Part shown: one piece after another, positions 7,235 to 15,319 of the stretch
How the letters are laid out: every line of letters starts with the position of its first letter
Numbering within the stretch: the stretch's first letter is position 1
NCBI GenBank assembly: GCA_011523115.1
Contig: WTHO01000226.1
Span: forward strand, 3,091 to 19,990
DNA: 16,900 nucleotides
Direction of reading: 5' to 3'
Source: Halieaceae bacterium
GTDB taxonomy: Bacteria; Pseudomonadota; Gammaproteobacteria; Pseudomonadales; Halieaceae
Translations under genes and position numbers: made by a program
Notes under the pieces: generated by a model
Database searches by the model: none
What the model saw: only the letters and a program-made list of their open reading frames with translations
Told to the model about the DNA's origin: nothing

Positions 7235-8626
7235 ATGTTGGTTCGTGCACTGCTGTTGTGCTTATCGATTTTTCTGCTCTCGCCGAAGAGCATGGCGGAC
7301 CTGCCCGATTTCACGGGCATCGTAGATGCCGCCTCTCCAGCGGTGGTAAAAATCTTGGTCGAGTACGAGTCCGAGAATCCGCGCTATCAGGAGCAGATGG
7401 AGGAACTGCCCGAGTACCTTCGACGCTTCTTTGACTTTCGTGGTGGTCCGCCGGTGCCCAGAGACCGGGCTGGCATGGGCTCTGGTTTTATCATCTCTGA
7501 AGACGGCTACGTGGTGACGAACAATCATGTTGTCGAAAATGCAAGACAGGTGGTAGTTAGGCTTCCTGATAGGCAGGAGTTCGATGCAGAGATCATTGGT
7601 ACTGACCCGCGATCAGATCTTGCGGTGCTAAAGATTGATGCGGATCGGCTGCCGATGTTAACGCTGGCAGCTGATGACGATGTGAAAGTAGGGCAGTGGG
7701 TGCTTGCGATTGGGTCGCCCTTCAGCCTGGACTTCTCGGTCACCGCCGGCATCGTCAGCGCCCTGGGTCGAAGCCTGCCCACCCAAACGGGTGATAACTA
7801 CGTCCCGTTTATACAGACCGATGTCGCTATTAACCCCGGCAATTCCGGAGGGCCATTGTTCAATATGGATGGCGAGGTCATCGGGGTTAACTCGCAAATT
7901 TTCACTCGCTCAGGCGGCTCAATTGGTTTGTCGTTCGCTATACCCGCCTCAGTCGTCAGTAATGTGGTCAGTCAGTTGAAGGAGACCGGTGCTGTTGAGC
8001 GGGGATGGCTCGGGGTCAGCATTCAGGACGTAGATCGCGCGCTGGCGGATTCTTTTGGGCTCGACAGACCGAGGGGCGCCCTGATAGCTCAGGTCGGCCA
8101 AGATTCTCCCGCCTCTCGTGCTGGTCTGGAGCCGGGCGACGTCATTATCGCTTTCGACGGCGAGGCAATTGAAACCTCGGCAGATCTCCCTCACGTCGTG
8201 GGTCTGATCGCACCTGGCACCAAGGTCTCGGCATTGGTTGTCAGGGACGGCAAGGAGCGAGACGTGGCGGTTACAGTGGGTGGGCTCGGCGCGGATGAAG
8301 TCGCCCGAGTGGATGCTGGCGTAGCCGCCGATGGCAGAGCGGCACTGCTGGGCATGAGGTTAGAGCAAGCTGAGCCAGCGGCGCTGGCTGAGTTAGGACT
8401 GTCAGGTGGTGTATTGATCAAGGAGGTCATACCCGGCTCCCCCGCTGAGGAGGCGGGCATTCAGGCCAACGATATCCTCACGCGATTGGGTAACCGGCCC
8501 GTTAGCCGGCTTGGTGACATTGCCGATATCACGCCGCAGCTTTCGCCGGGAAGCTCTATCCCCGCCAGACTCATCCGGGGAGGCAGTCCTTTGTTCATCG
8601 GCATCCGTATACCGGACGCTGACTGA
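7235..8626 (+). CDS. mucD: Periplasmic HtrA-family serine protease/chaperone (MucD/DegP type)
   Basis: A periplasmic quality-control protease that degrades or refolds damaged envelope proteins; in Pseudomonas MucD also dampens AlgU signalling. The start used is the ATG at 7235, seven bases after GGAG at 7224-7227; it gives a clean signal peptide ending in SPKSMA. The upstream TTG at 7217 has no ribosome-binding site. Mature domains: trypsin-like protease with His at about 98 (TNNHVVEN), Asp at about 128 (RSDLAVLKI) and Ser at about 204 (NPGNSGGPLF), so the triad is complete. A first PDZ domain runs about 257-350 and a second about 370-458. The 463 residues match DegP/MucD. It is the last gene of the rpoE operon, about 30 bases after rseC. 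The gene could equally be labelled degP. Confidence 0.95.
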   Translation: MLVRALLLCLSIFLLSPKSMADLPDFTGIVDAASPAVVKILVEYESENPRYQEQMEELPEYLRRFFDFRGGPPVPRDRAGMGSGFIISEDGYVVTNNHVVENARQVVVRLPDRQEFDAEIIGTDPRSDLAVLKIDADRLPMLTLAADDDVKVGQWVLAIGSPFSLDFSVTAGIVSALGRSLPTQTGDNYVPFIQTDVAINPGNSGGPLFNMDGEVIGVNSQIFTRSGGSIGLSFAIPASVVSNVVSQLKETGAVERGWLGVSIQDVDRALADSFGLDRPRGALIAQVGQDSPASRAGLEPGDVIIAFDGEAIETSADLPHVVGLIAPGTKVSALVVRDGKERDVAVTVGGLGADEVARVDAGVAADGRAALLGMRLEQAEPAALAELGLSGGVLIKEVIPGSPAEEAGIQANDILTRLGNRPVSRLGDIADITPQLSPGSSIPARLIRGGSPLFIGIRIPDAD

Positions 8627-8643
8627 GGATTGTGCATTGGTCA

Positions 8644-8652
8644 TGCTAAACT
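8644..8652 (+). promoter_or_regulatory. Possible extended -10 promoter element before lepA
   Basis: TGC followed by TAAACT (8644-8652) fits an extended -10 box (TGn plus four of six -10 matches). No convincing -35 hexamer is found 16-18 bases upstream. If used, transcription would begin near 8659 and the leader would run through the adjacent hairpin and T-tract before lepA. It is a weak call, based on sequence only. Confidence 0.25.
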
Positions 8653-8671
8653 GATGGCGGTTAGTTCCGTC

Positions 8672-8702
8672 GGCCCGTCTCATGGCGGGCCTCACTTTTT
8701 TT
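8672..8702 (+). terminator. Intrinsic terminator or attenuator between mucD and lepA
   Basis: GGCCCGTC (8672-8679) pairs with GGCGGGCC (8684-8691) around a four-base loop TCAT: eight pairs, one of them G-U. After TCAC comes a run of seven T (8696-8702). This is a textbook Rho-independent terminator shape. The T-run ends directly at the GAGG (8703-8706) that serves lepA, so it would both end the mucD transcript and sit in the lepA leader. Repeated short sequences just upstream allow competing hairpins, which suggests attenuation. Confidence 0.7.
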
Positions 8703-8716
8703 GAGGTATGCAAAAA

Positions 8717-10516
8717 GTGGCTGAGCTCAGTCATATTCGTAATTTTTCTATCATCGCTCATATCGACCATGGTAAATCCACGTTGGCGGATCGCTTCATC
8801 CAGCACTGTGGCGGGCTGACCGAGCGAGAGATGGCAGAGCAGGTTCTTGATTCGATGGACCTGGAGCGGGAGCGTGGCATCACTATCAAAGCCCAGAGTG
8901 TGACGCTGAACTACTCGTCCCGTGACGGTAGCGTCTATCAGCTCAACTTCATCGATACGCCCGGGCACGTCGATTTTTCCTACGAGGTCTCCCGGTCTCT
9001 GGCCGCTTGCGAAGGCGCGCTACTGGTTGTCGATGCTGGCCAAGGTGTCGAGGCGCAGTCTGTGGCTAACTGTTACACCGCGATTGAGCAGGGACTGGAA
9101 GTGCTTCCAGTGCTCAACAAAATGGATCTGCCGCAAGCTGACCCAGACAGGGTGCAGCAAGAGATTGAGGAAATTATCGGCATTGATGCGACTGAAGCTG
9201 TGCCAGTCAGTGCGAAGACCGGGCTTGGTATCGAGGACGTTCTGGAGTACCTCGTCGCCAATGTGCCGGCCCCTCAGGGCGACCGTGATGCACCCCTGCA
9301 GGCACTCATTATTGATTCGTGGTTCGACAATTACCTGGGAGTGGTCAGCCTGGTGCGGGTGAAGCAAGGGCAGCTGAGTAAACGCGACAAGTTCATTGTG
9401 AGATCGACCGGTAAGCAGCACCAAGCGGACTTGATCGGTGTGTTCACTCCGCGTCGGACTGAGACCGGTTGCCTCATGGCTGGTGAGGTGGGGTTTGTCG
9501 TCGCCGGCATCAAAGACATCAAGGGCGCGCCCGTCGGAGATACTTTGATTGCGGCATCTCATCAGGAAACCGCAGCGCTGCCCGGTTTTCAGAGTGTTAA
9601 ACCACAGGTTTACGCGGGCATCTTTACGGTCAACTCGGATGATTACGAAGATTTTCGGGATGCGCTGGGTAAACTCACGTTGAACGACGCCTCGCTATTT
9701 TATGAGCCTGAGACCTCGGATGCCTTGGGCTTTGGTTTTAGGTGTGGTTTTCTGGGCATGTTGCACATGGAAATCATTCAGGAGCGCCTCGAGAGAGAAT
9801 ACAACCTCGATCTCATCACCTCGGCGCCGACCGTGATCTACGAGATCGTCAAGAAAACGCAAGAGACGGTCTACGTCGATAACCCCTCTAAGCTGCCGGA
9901 TGTGGGTGACATAGAGATCATGCGGGAGCCGATTGCGCGATGCACGATCCTGACGCCCCAGGAATACCTTGGTGCAGCCATCACCCTCTGCGTTGAGAAG
10001 CGCGGTACTCAGGTCGATCTCCAGTTTTTGGGTCAGCAAGTGCAGGTGATATACGACATACCGATGGCAGAGGTGGTGTTGGATTTTTTCGATCGGTTAA
10101 AGTCGGTGAGCAGAGGCTATGCGTCGCTGGACTATGGCTTTGAGCGCTTCGAGGCCGCACCACTCTCCAGGCTAGATGTGCTCATCAATGGAGATAGGGT
10201 CGATGCGCTTGCCATCATTGTTCATCGAGACCACGTCCAGTCTCGAGGTCGTGTCCTCACCGAGAAGATGAAGGAGTTGATTCCCCGGCAGATGTTTGAT
10301 GTAGCGATTCAGGCTGCCGTGGGTGGCAAGATCGTAGCGCGCCAGACTGTGAAGGCGCTGAGAAAAAATGTCACCGCCAAGTGTTATGGCGGTGACGTGA
10401 CTCGAAAGAAGAAACTGCTGGAAAAACAGAAAGCCGGTAAGAAACGGATGAAGCAGGTCGGCAACGTTGAGATTCCGCAGTCGGCTTTTTTGGCGGTATT
10501 GCAGGTTGACGGCTGA
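8717..10516 (+). CDS. lepA: Elongation factor 4 (LepA), ribosome-associated GTPase
   Basis: LepA/EF4 is a translational GTPase related to EF-G, implicated in back-translocation and in translation initiation or ribosome assembly. The GTPase domain has [10 protein letters not shown], the switch region [30 protein letters not shown] and [11 protein letters not shown]-like domains follow (for example [18 protein letters not shown] and [18 protein letters not shown]). The LepA-specific C-terminal domain includes [18 protein letters not shown] and [15 protein letters not shown]. The longest frame starts at the ATG at 8708 (602 residues), but the only ribosome-binding site, GAGG at 8703-8706, ends one base before it. 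The GTG at 8717 has workable spacing of 10, begins like Pseudomonas LepA ([10 protein letters not shown]), and gives 599 residues, the E. coli length. Either start is possible. lepB follows 110 bases later, as in E. coli and Pseudomonas. Confidence 0.97.
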   Translation: MAELSHIRNFSIIAHIDHGKSTLADRFIQHCGGLTEREMAEQVLDSMDLERERGITIKAQSVTLNYSSRDGSVYQLNFIDTPGHVDFSYEVSRSLAACEGALLVVDAGQGVEAQSVANCYTAIEQGLEVLPVLNKMDLPQADPDRVQQEIEEIIGIDATEAVPVSAKTGLGIEDVLEYLVANVPAPQGDRDAPLQALIIDSWFDNYLGVVSLVRVKQGQLSKRDKFIVRSTGKQHQADLIGVFTPRRTETGCLMAGEVGFVVAGIKDIKGAPVGDTLIAASHQETAALPGFQSVKPQVYAGIFTVNSDDYEDFRDALGKLTLNDASLFYEPETSDALGFGFRCGFLGMLHMEIIQERLEREYNLDLITSAPTVIYEIVKKTQETVYVDNPSKLPDVGDIEIMREPIARCTILTPQEYLGAAITLCVEKRGTQVDLQFLGQQVQVIYDIPMAEVVLDFFDRLKSVSRGYASLDYGFERFEAAPLSRLDVLINGDRVDALAIIVHRDHVQSRGRVLTEKMKELIPRQMFDVAIQAAVGGKIVARQTVKALRKNVTAKCYGGDVTRKKKLLEKQKAGKKRMKQVGNVEIPQSAFLAVLQVDG

Positions 10517-10626
10517 ATCGCTCGTCCCCTTCAGTGTGTATCATAAGTGTCTGAAAGAACGCCTTTCGATGGTGGCCGTCGGCGTTTCTCGCTTGGCAGT
10601 TGGTGAGGGCAGGTAGAAAAACAGTA

Positions 10627-11469
10627 ATGAGTGTCGATTTTCCGCTAATTTTGGTGATCGTGGTGCTCGGCAGCGGCGCGATATGGCTCTTGGATAGCTT
10701 GCTTCTAGCGAGAGGCAGGGCGGACAGGCGCGCCGAGTTGGCGGCTCAGTTTCCTGGATGGGAGGAAAGTAACTCGAGCGCAGCGAAGGCTTTTGCTGAT
10801 GCGTGTCATCGTGAAGCATCTGAGCCTGCGGTCGTGGAGTACGCGCGGTCTTTTTTTCCGGTGCTGGCCTTTGTGTTGGTGCTGCGTTCTTTCCTCTACG
10901 AACCCTTTCAGATTCCTTCGTCTTCGATGGTGCCGACTTTGGAGGTGGGCGACTATATCCTAGTGGACAAGTTTTCCTATGGGCTTCGTCTGCCTGTCAC
11001 GCGGACAAAAATTATGGACATCGGCGCGCCCGAGCGCGGCGACGTGATGGTCTTTTTCCCACCCCACCAAAACGACACTTACTACATCAAGCGAGTGATT
11101 GGCATCCCGGGGGATAAAATCTCTTACCGGAACAAAAAATTAATGGTCAATGACCAGCCCGTGCCACAGGAGTGGTTAGCCGAAATACCGAGTGGCCGCT
11201 ATACGGTGAAAATGGGCAGGGAGTTACTCCCTGGATCTGATGGGCACCTCATGCAGACAGACAACCGACGAGGGGCACGTAATTTTTCGGTGGTTGTCAA
11301 ACCCGGGCACTATTTTATGATGGGCGATAACCGGGATAACAGCAGCGATAGCCGCGTCTGGGGACAGGTGCCTGAGCGCGATATCGTCGGTAAGGCGGTT
11401 GCCATTTGGATGCACTGGGAGGAATACCTTAGCGTTCCTTCTTTTGACAGAGCTGGCGCCATCGATTGA
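10627..11469 (+). CDS. lepB: Signal peptidase I
   Basis: The membrane-anchored serine peptidase that cleaves Sec and Tat signal peptides on the periplasmic side. Two membrane segments are visible, FPLILVIVVLGSGAIWLLD near the N-terminus and FFPVLAFVLVLRSFLY at about 76-91. The catalytic Ser is at about residue 100 in QIPSSSMVPTL, the catalytic Lys at about 155 in YYIKRVIGIPGDK, and the GDNRDNSSDSR box follows near the C-terminus. The frame is open from a TTG at 10600, but the ATG at 10627 gives 280 residues (Pseudomonas LepB 284) and a natural first helix. The ribosome-binding site is poor: an AGG lies 13 bases upstream. The 110-base gap after lepA shows a small GAAAG/CTTTC hairpin at 10552-10566 but no convincing promoter. 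Confidence 0.95.
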   Translation: MSVDFPLILVIVVLGSGAIWLLDSLLLARGRADRRAELAAQFPGWEESNSSAAKAFADACHREASEPAVVEYARSFFPVLAFVLVLRSFLYEPFQIPSSSMVPTLEVGDYILVDKFSYGLRLPVTRTKIMDIGAPERGDVMVFFPPHQNDTYYIKRVIGIPGDKISYRNKKLMVNDQPVPQEWLAEIPSGRYTVKMGRELLPGSDGHLMQTDNRRGARNFSVVVKPGHYFMMGDNRDNSSDSRVWGQVPERDIVGKAVAIWMHWEEYLSVPSFDRAGAID

Positions 11470-11488
11470 CCAGCCAGGAGGGTAGGTC

Positions 11489-11905
11489 GTGCAGACAAAC
11501 CATTCGGCACGAAGATCTATAAACGCAGGCAGCAGCGCCGCAGGTTTCAACGTTTGGACGGTCTCAATCAATCTGCTTCTTTTGAGCATGATATTGGTGG
11601 TCGGCCTCAGGGTTGTGCCGAGCTACATGGAGTACCTGACCGTCAAGGACCTCATCGCTCGGGTGGCCGCCGAACACGATCGCCAGACTGATACCGTGAC
11701 GGATCTGAGGACGCGACTTGGCAAACTGCTCACCACGAATCAGATATATGACACCCGCATTGAGGATATCGCTATCTATCGAGAGCGTGGTGTCATTGTG
11801 ATTGATGCGAGCTACGAGAAGCGCTTTCCTTTGTTCTGGATTCTTGACGGCGTCATCGTCTTCGATGACTTGGTTGCTGAAACAGCGTCGATGAGTCGGA
11901 CTTGA
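11489..11905 (+). CDS. DUF4845 family small membrane protein
   Basis: A 138-residue protein of unknown function that sits between lepB and rnc in many gammaproteobacteria (in Pseudomonas the gene between lepB and rnc). One membrane helix is clear at about residues 23-43 (VWTVSINLLLLSMILVVGL). It is followed by the family-like VVPSYMEYLTVKDLI and a soluble, presumably periplasmic domain ending in the hydrophobic WILDGVIVFDDLV. The N-terminus is short, polar and basic. The start is a GTG behind a strong AGGAGGG (11477-11483). The stop overlaps the TTG start of rnc in TTGA. Position next to lepB and rnc is conserved, but no function should be inferred from that alone. Confidence 0.85.
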   Translation: MQTNHSARRSINAGSSAAGFNVWTVSINLLLLSMILVVGLRVVPSYMEYLTVKDLIARVAAEHDRQTDTVTDLRTRLGKLLTTNQIYDTRIEDIAIYRERGVIVIDASYEKRFPLFWILDGVIVFDDLVAETASMSRT

Positions 11906-12597
11906 GTCTGCCCAGTCAGTCCTTGCTTACTGCTCTGCAGCGGCGCCTAGGTTATCAATTTGCCGATACCGATTTGTTGCGTCGGGCACTGACCCACCGA
12001 AGCGCGCAGCGGGATCACAACGAGCGGCTTGAGTTCTTGGGCGATGCGCTAATCGGTATGACCGCTGCAGCGGCCTTCTTCCAGCGATTTCCAGACGCCG
12101 ATGAGGGCGCTTTGAGTCGGCTCAGAGCCGCGGTAGTCAGTGGTCAATCTCTGGCCAGAATTGCACAATCATTGGAGCTGTCAAATTGCCTCATTCTCGG
12201 TGAAAGCGAACGCAAAAGCGGAGGCAGACATCGTCAGTCGATTCTGGCCGATTGTTTAGAAGCACTCGCAGGCGCGGTGTTTCTCGATGCTTCGGTTGCG
12301 GAAGCTCAACAGGTTGTTGCTGGTTGGCTTCAGGAAAGTATTGAAGCCGCATCTCCCAGTGATGTTGTCGATGCAAAAACACGGTTGCAAGAATGGTTGC
12401 AAGGGCGGGGCAAACCTCTCCCTGAGTACTCGGTGATCGAGGTAAAGGGCGTTGATCACGAACAGTCGTTTCGCGTGCAGTGTCGCTTGGTTCATCTCCA
12501 GCTGAGGACCGAGGCTGTCGGCTCGAGTCGCCGGGGCGCTGAAAAGCTGGCAGCGGCTGACATGCTTGAGAAGCTGGCGGACTCAGTGGATGACTGA
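11902..12597 (+). CDS. rnc: Ribonuclease III
   Basis: The double-strand-specific endonuclease that processes the 30S rRNA precursor and some mRNAs and small RNAs. The RNase III domain carries the signature ERLEFLGDAL with acidic residues E44 and D48, and the second pair D117 and E120 in ILADCLEALAG, matching the E. coli E41/D45/D114/E117 spacing. A double-stranded-RNA-binding domain covers about 157-229, ending GSSRRGAEKLAAADMLEKL. Length 231 residues against 226 in E. coli. The start appears to be a TTG at 11902 overlapping the stop of the preceding gene; the first in-frame ATG lies well inside the catalytic domain, so a non-ATG start is needed. The 3' end overlaps the era start by 8 bases. 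E. coli RNase III represses its own operon; no comparable long hairpin was seen here. Confidence 0.96.
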   Translation: MSLPSQSLLTALQRRLGYQFADTDLLRRALTHRSAQRDHNERLEFLGDALIGMTAAAAFFQRFPDADEGALSRLRAAVVSGQSLARIAQSLELSNCLILGESERKSGGRHRQSILADCLEALAGAVFLDASVAEAQQVVAGWLQESIEAASPSDVVDAKTRLQEWLQGRGKPLPEYSVIEVKGVDHEQSFRVQCRLVHLQLRTEAVGSSRRGAEKLAAADMLEKLADSVDD

Positions 12598-13495
12598 TCA
12601 GCGCTGTGGAGTGATTGCGATAGTGGGGCGGCCGAATGTCGGGAAGTCGACCCTGTTAAACCATCTGCTGGGACAAAAGCTAAGTATTACCTCGAGGAAG
12701 CCACAGACGACCCGTAATCAGGTCCTCGGCGTAAGCACCCAAGGCAGAACCCAACTGATTTTTGTTGATACGCCGGGCTTGCATTTGGGCCAGTCCAAAG
12801 CGATCAACAAGATAATGAACAAGGCAGCGGCGTCGGCATTGACCGGGGTTGATCTGACGTTGCTCCTGTGCGACCGAACGAAGTGGACGGCAGAAGACGA
12901 CTATGTCCTAGACGTCGTGTCCCGGCATGAGGCTCCTGTTGCGTTGGTTATCAACAAAACCGACCTGCTGCGCGACCGAGACGAATTGCTGCCGTTTGTT
13001 GAAGCCTTGAATGCCCGCTGTCGCTTTGACGCAGTGCTTCCGGTCTCGGCGCTCCGTGCTCGCGGCCTTGAGGAGTTGACCGAATTTGTCGAGGCTCACG
13101 CGCCGGTGGGGCCGCATCTCTTCCCGGAGGATCAGATTACGGACCGGAGTCAACGCTTCGTTGCCGCTGAACTGGTCCGAGAAAAAATCATCCGGCAAAT
13201 GGGAGACGAGTTGCCTTATGCGACTGCAGTCGAAATCGAATCCTTCGCCCACGACAAGCGAGGTGTACTCCACATCAGCGCTCTCATTCTGGTAGAGCGC
13301 AATGGCCAGAAAAAGATGCTGGTCGGAGAGTCCGGTGAGCGACTTAAATCCATTGGCACCGCGGCGCGAAAAGACATGGAAAAGACCTTCGACACCAAGG
13401 TGATGTTGCGGCTTTGGGTCAAGGTCAGGTCAGGCTGGTCGGATGATGCCAGAGCGCTCAAGACGCTCGGACTTGACGTGCCGGAGGAGCGATGA
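12590..13495 (+). CDS. era: GTPase Era, 16S rRNA/30S assembly factor
   Basis: Era is an essential Ras-like GTPase with a KH RNA-binding domain; it binds near the 3' end of 16S rRNA and helps mature the small subunit. G1 is GRPNVGKST (13-21), the switch region contains PQTTRNQVLG, G3 is DTPG (60-63), G4 is NKTD (122-125) and G5 is within VSALRARG. The KH domain contains RNGQKKMLVGESGERLKSIG. The frame is open from 12566, but the ATG at 12590, overlapping the end of rnc, gives 301 residues, exactly the E. coli length. The stop overlaps the recO ATG (ATGA at 13492-13495). The order rnc-era-recO is strongly conserved. Confidence 0.97.
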   Translation: MTDQRCGVIAIVGRPNVGKSTLLNHLLGQKLSITSRKPQTTRNQVLGVSTQGRTQLIFVDTPGLHLGQSKAINKIMNKAAASALTGVDLTLLLCDRTKWTAEDDYVLDVVSRHEAPVALVINKTDLLRDRDELLPFVEALNARCRFDAVLPVSALRARGLEELTEFVEAHAPVGPHLFPEDQITDRSQRFVAAELVREKIIRQMGDELPYATAVEIESFAHDKRGVLHISALILVERNGQKKMLVGESGERLKSIGTAARKDMEKTFDTKVMLRLWVKVRSGWSDDARALKTLGLDVPEER

Positions 13496-14232
13496 CAACG
13501 CAGCAACCAGCCTGGGTTCTCTCGAGAAAAGCCTACGGCGACAACGGTTTGTTGGTTGAGTTTTTTACGGCCGACTGGGGTCGCTGCGGCGCAGTCGTCA
13601 AGGGCGCTCATCGGAAAAAGCGAGGTGGTAGCTTCGCCACGCTTCTGCAACCTTTCCAGCCGTTGCTGGTCAGCCTGATAGGGAAAGGCGAACTTAAACA
13701 TCTGAGGCAAGCTGAAGCGCCCTCCGCGGGGGCGTTGCTCAAAGGTGAATCCTTGATGAGTGGTCTCTACCTCAATGAATTACTCTCGCGTGTGTTGCCG
13801 CGATTTGACGTGATGCCCTTGGTATTCGTCGAATACAGCCGAGCGATTGAGCAGCTTCATAGTGCGCCGCCTGAGGCAGCGCTGAGGCGTTTCGAGTTAG
13901 TGTTGCTTTCTGAGATGGGTTACCGGATCAATTTGCTGACTGACGAGCACGGAGAGTCGATTCGCCCGCTGGTACACTATCGTTTTGAGGTCGAGCGCGG
14001 TTTTTGTGTGTCAGACGACCGGTTGCTCACACCCCGACCTAATGTGATGACTGGCGAGCAAATCCATAGAACGACGCGGTGGCTGGAAGAGGGTGCTCAA
14101 CTCCCGGAGGCCGATGCGGCGGCACTCAAACAGATCACAAGAGTCGCACTATCTCGGCTTACCGCTGGGCGCAGGCTGCACACACGGGAACTAGTGCGGG
14201 ATTTAAGGTCCCATCAGAGACCCTCGGTTTGA
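13492..14232 (+). CDS. recO: DNA repair protein RecO
   Basis: RecO works with RecR (and RecF) to load RecA on SSB-coated DNA in gap repair and can anneal strands. The N-terminal part (PAWVLSRKAYGDNGLLVEFFTADWGRCGAVVKG) fits the RecO OB-fold. A helical middle region includes GLYLNELLSRVLPRFD and RFELVLLSEMGYRINL. No four-cysteine zinc motif is visible, as in other gammaproteobacterial RecO. Length 246 residues (E. coli 242). The ATG overlaps the era stop, so translation is probably coupled. A short CCCTC/GAGGG hairpin covers the stop codon but has no T-run. In many relatives pdxJ follows; here a 78-base gap leads to cysM instead. Confidence 0.93.
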   Translation: MTTQQPAWVLSRKAYGDNGLLVEFFTADWGRCGAVVKGAHRKKRGGSFATLLQPFQPLLVSLIGKGELKHLRQAEAPSAGALLKGESLMSGLYLNELLSRVLPRFDVMPLVFVEYSRAIEQLHSAPPEAALRRFELVLLSEMGYRINLLTDEHGESIRPLVHYRFEVERGFCVSDDRLLTPRPNVMTGEQIHRTTRWLEEGAQLPEADAAALKQITRVALSRLTAGRRLHTRELVRDLRSHQRPSV

Positions 14233-14310
14233 GGGGGGAAAGCAGTATCGGGAGCGCACACCGCGCTTGCAAGTTCCGCAGCGCAATGGCAGGTGCGGCT
14301 CAGTAGCTTT

Positions 14311-15219
14311 ATGGCGATGAACGAAAGTATTCGATACCCCACGATTGAAGATATGGTCGGTGATACGCCGCTAGTTAGGTTGCAGCGTCTGCCCGGCGAC
14401 ACATCTAACGTGATCCTCGGCAAATTAGAGGGTAATAATCCAGCCGGCTCAGTCAAAGACCGACCAGCGCTCAGTATGATTAGCGAGGCGGAGTCTCGCG
14501 GAACCATTGTGCCGGGTGACACCCTGATTGAGGCGACTAGCGGCAACACCGGCATTGCACTCGCCATGGCGGCAGCGGTGAAGGGCTATCGGCTTAAATT
14601 GATTATGCCCGCCAATCAGAGCGAAGAGCGCAAGCTTGTCATGCGTGCTTATGGTGCTGAACTGATCGAAGTCTCTTCGGAGCAAGGCATGGAGGGCGCG
14701 AGGGATCTGGCGTTGGATCTGCAAGTAAAGGGTGACGGCTTGGTGCTAAATCAGTTCGCCAATCCCGACAACCCGCTGGGGCACTTCAGTTCCACCGGAC
14801 CCGAGATCTGGAGGCAGACAGGCGGCCGAGTCACGCACTTTATCTCCTCGATGGGCACAACTGGCACCATCATGGGTGTATCGCGATTTCTTAAATCTCA
14901 AAACCAAGATATCCAGATCATCGGGCTTCAACCGACCGAAGGCTCCCAGATTCCCGGAATCCGACGATGGCCCGCCGCATACATGCCCGACATCTATCAA
15001 GCCGAACGAGTAGATAGGGTGATGGATATCGATCAGTCAGAATCAGAACAGATGATGAGGCGTTTGGCTCGTGAAGAAGGTATCTTCGCCGGGGTATCCT
15101 CTGGCGGCGTGATTGCTGGCGCACTGAAGCTGAGTGAAGAGCTCCAGGACGCCACGATTGTGGCTATCATCTGTGATCGCGGTGATCGCTATCTCTCGAC
15201 CGGGGTATTCGCGGACTAG
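14311..15219 (+). CDS. cysM: Cysteine synthase B (O-acetylserine sulfhydrylase B)
   Basis: A PLP enzyme making L-cysteine from O-acetylserine and sulfide; the CysM type can also use thiosulfate. The PLP lysine is K49 in NNPAGSVKDRPALSMI, the substrate loop TSGNTG lies at about 76-81, and the phosphate/PLP-binding glycine stretch SSMGTTGTIMG follows. EGSQIPGIRRWP and REEGIFAGVSSGG are strongly CysM-like and match Pseudomonas CysM closely. The frame is open from 14293; the family N-terminus (YPTIxDxVGxTPLVR) points to the ATG at 14311 or the one at 14317, both with weak ribosome-binding sites. Length 302 residues from 14311. In Pseudomonas cysM is followed by rlmD, relA and mazG; here only mazG follows. 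Confidence 0.95.
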   Translation: MAMNESIRYPTIEDMVGDTPLVRLQRLPGDTSNVILGKLEGNNPAGSVKDRPALSMISEAESRGTIVPGDTLIEATSGNTGIALAMAAAVKGYRLKLIMPANQSEERKLVMRAYGAELIEVSSEQGMEGARDLALDLQVKGDGLVLNQFANPDNPLGHFSSTGPEIWRQTGGRVTHFISSMGTTGTIMGVSRFLKSQNQDIQIIGLQPTEGSQIPGIRRWPAAYMPDIYQAERVDRVMDIDQSESEQMMRRLAREEGIFAGVSSGGVIAGALKLSEELQDATIVAIICDRGDRYLSTGVFAD

Positions 15220-15319
15220 TAACTTATTGGTAGGGTTTCTAGTCGAGGGACTATGCTCAGCCACTCGCTGATGATTGGGTGGGCTCTTGCATTCATCGTC
15301 GGCTCTAGGGGAGACATCA

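Noticed and set aside
8402..8968. Minus-strand open frame spanning the mucD-lepA junction (188 codons)
   Set aside because: Both ends are antisense to conserved genes and the composition is that of a shadow frame. It crosses the hairpin element without sign of its own start signals.
9020..9562. Minus-strand open frame of 180 codons opposite lepA
   Set aside because: Antisense of highly conserved LepA sequence; no protein-like hydrophobic pattern or start signals.
13689..13704. GAACTT with a TCTGA downstream inside recO
   Set aside because: Spacing is only 5 bases, far from the 16-17 a sigma-E promoter needs; both fall in coding sequence.
14221..14235. CCCTC/GAGGG hairpin over the recO stop codon as a terminator
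   Set aside because: Only five pairs and no T-run follows, so an intrinsic terminator is not supported.
14250..14277. GGAACTT on the minus strand (14277 to 14271) in the recO-cysM gap, a possible second sigma-E promoter directed antisense to recO
   Set aside because: The -35 box is perfect, but at 16-17 bases the -10 would be CTCCC or TCCCG, a poor match, and it points into recO antisense with no gene to drive.
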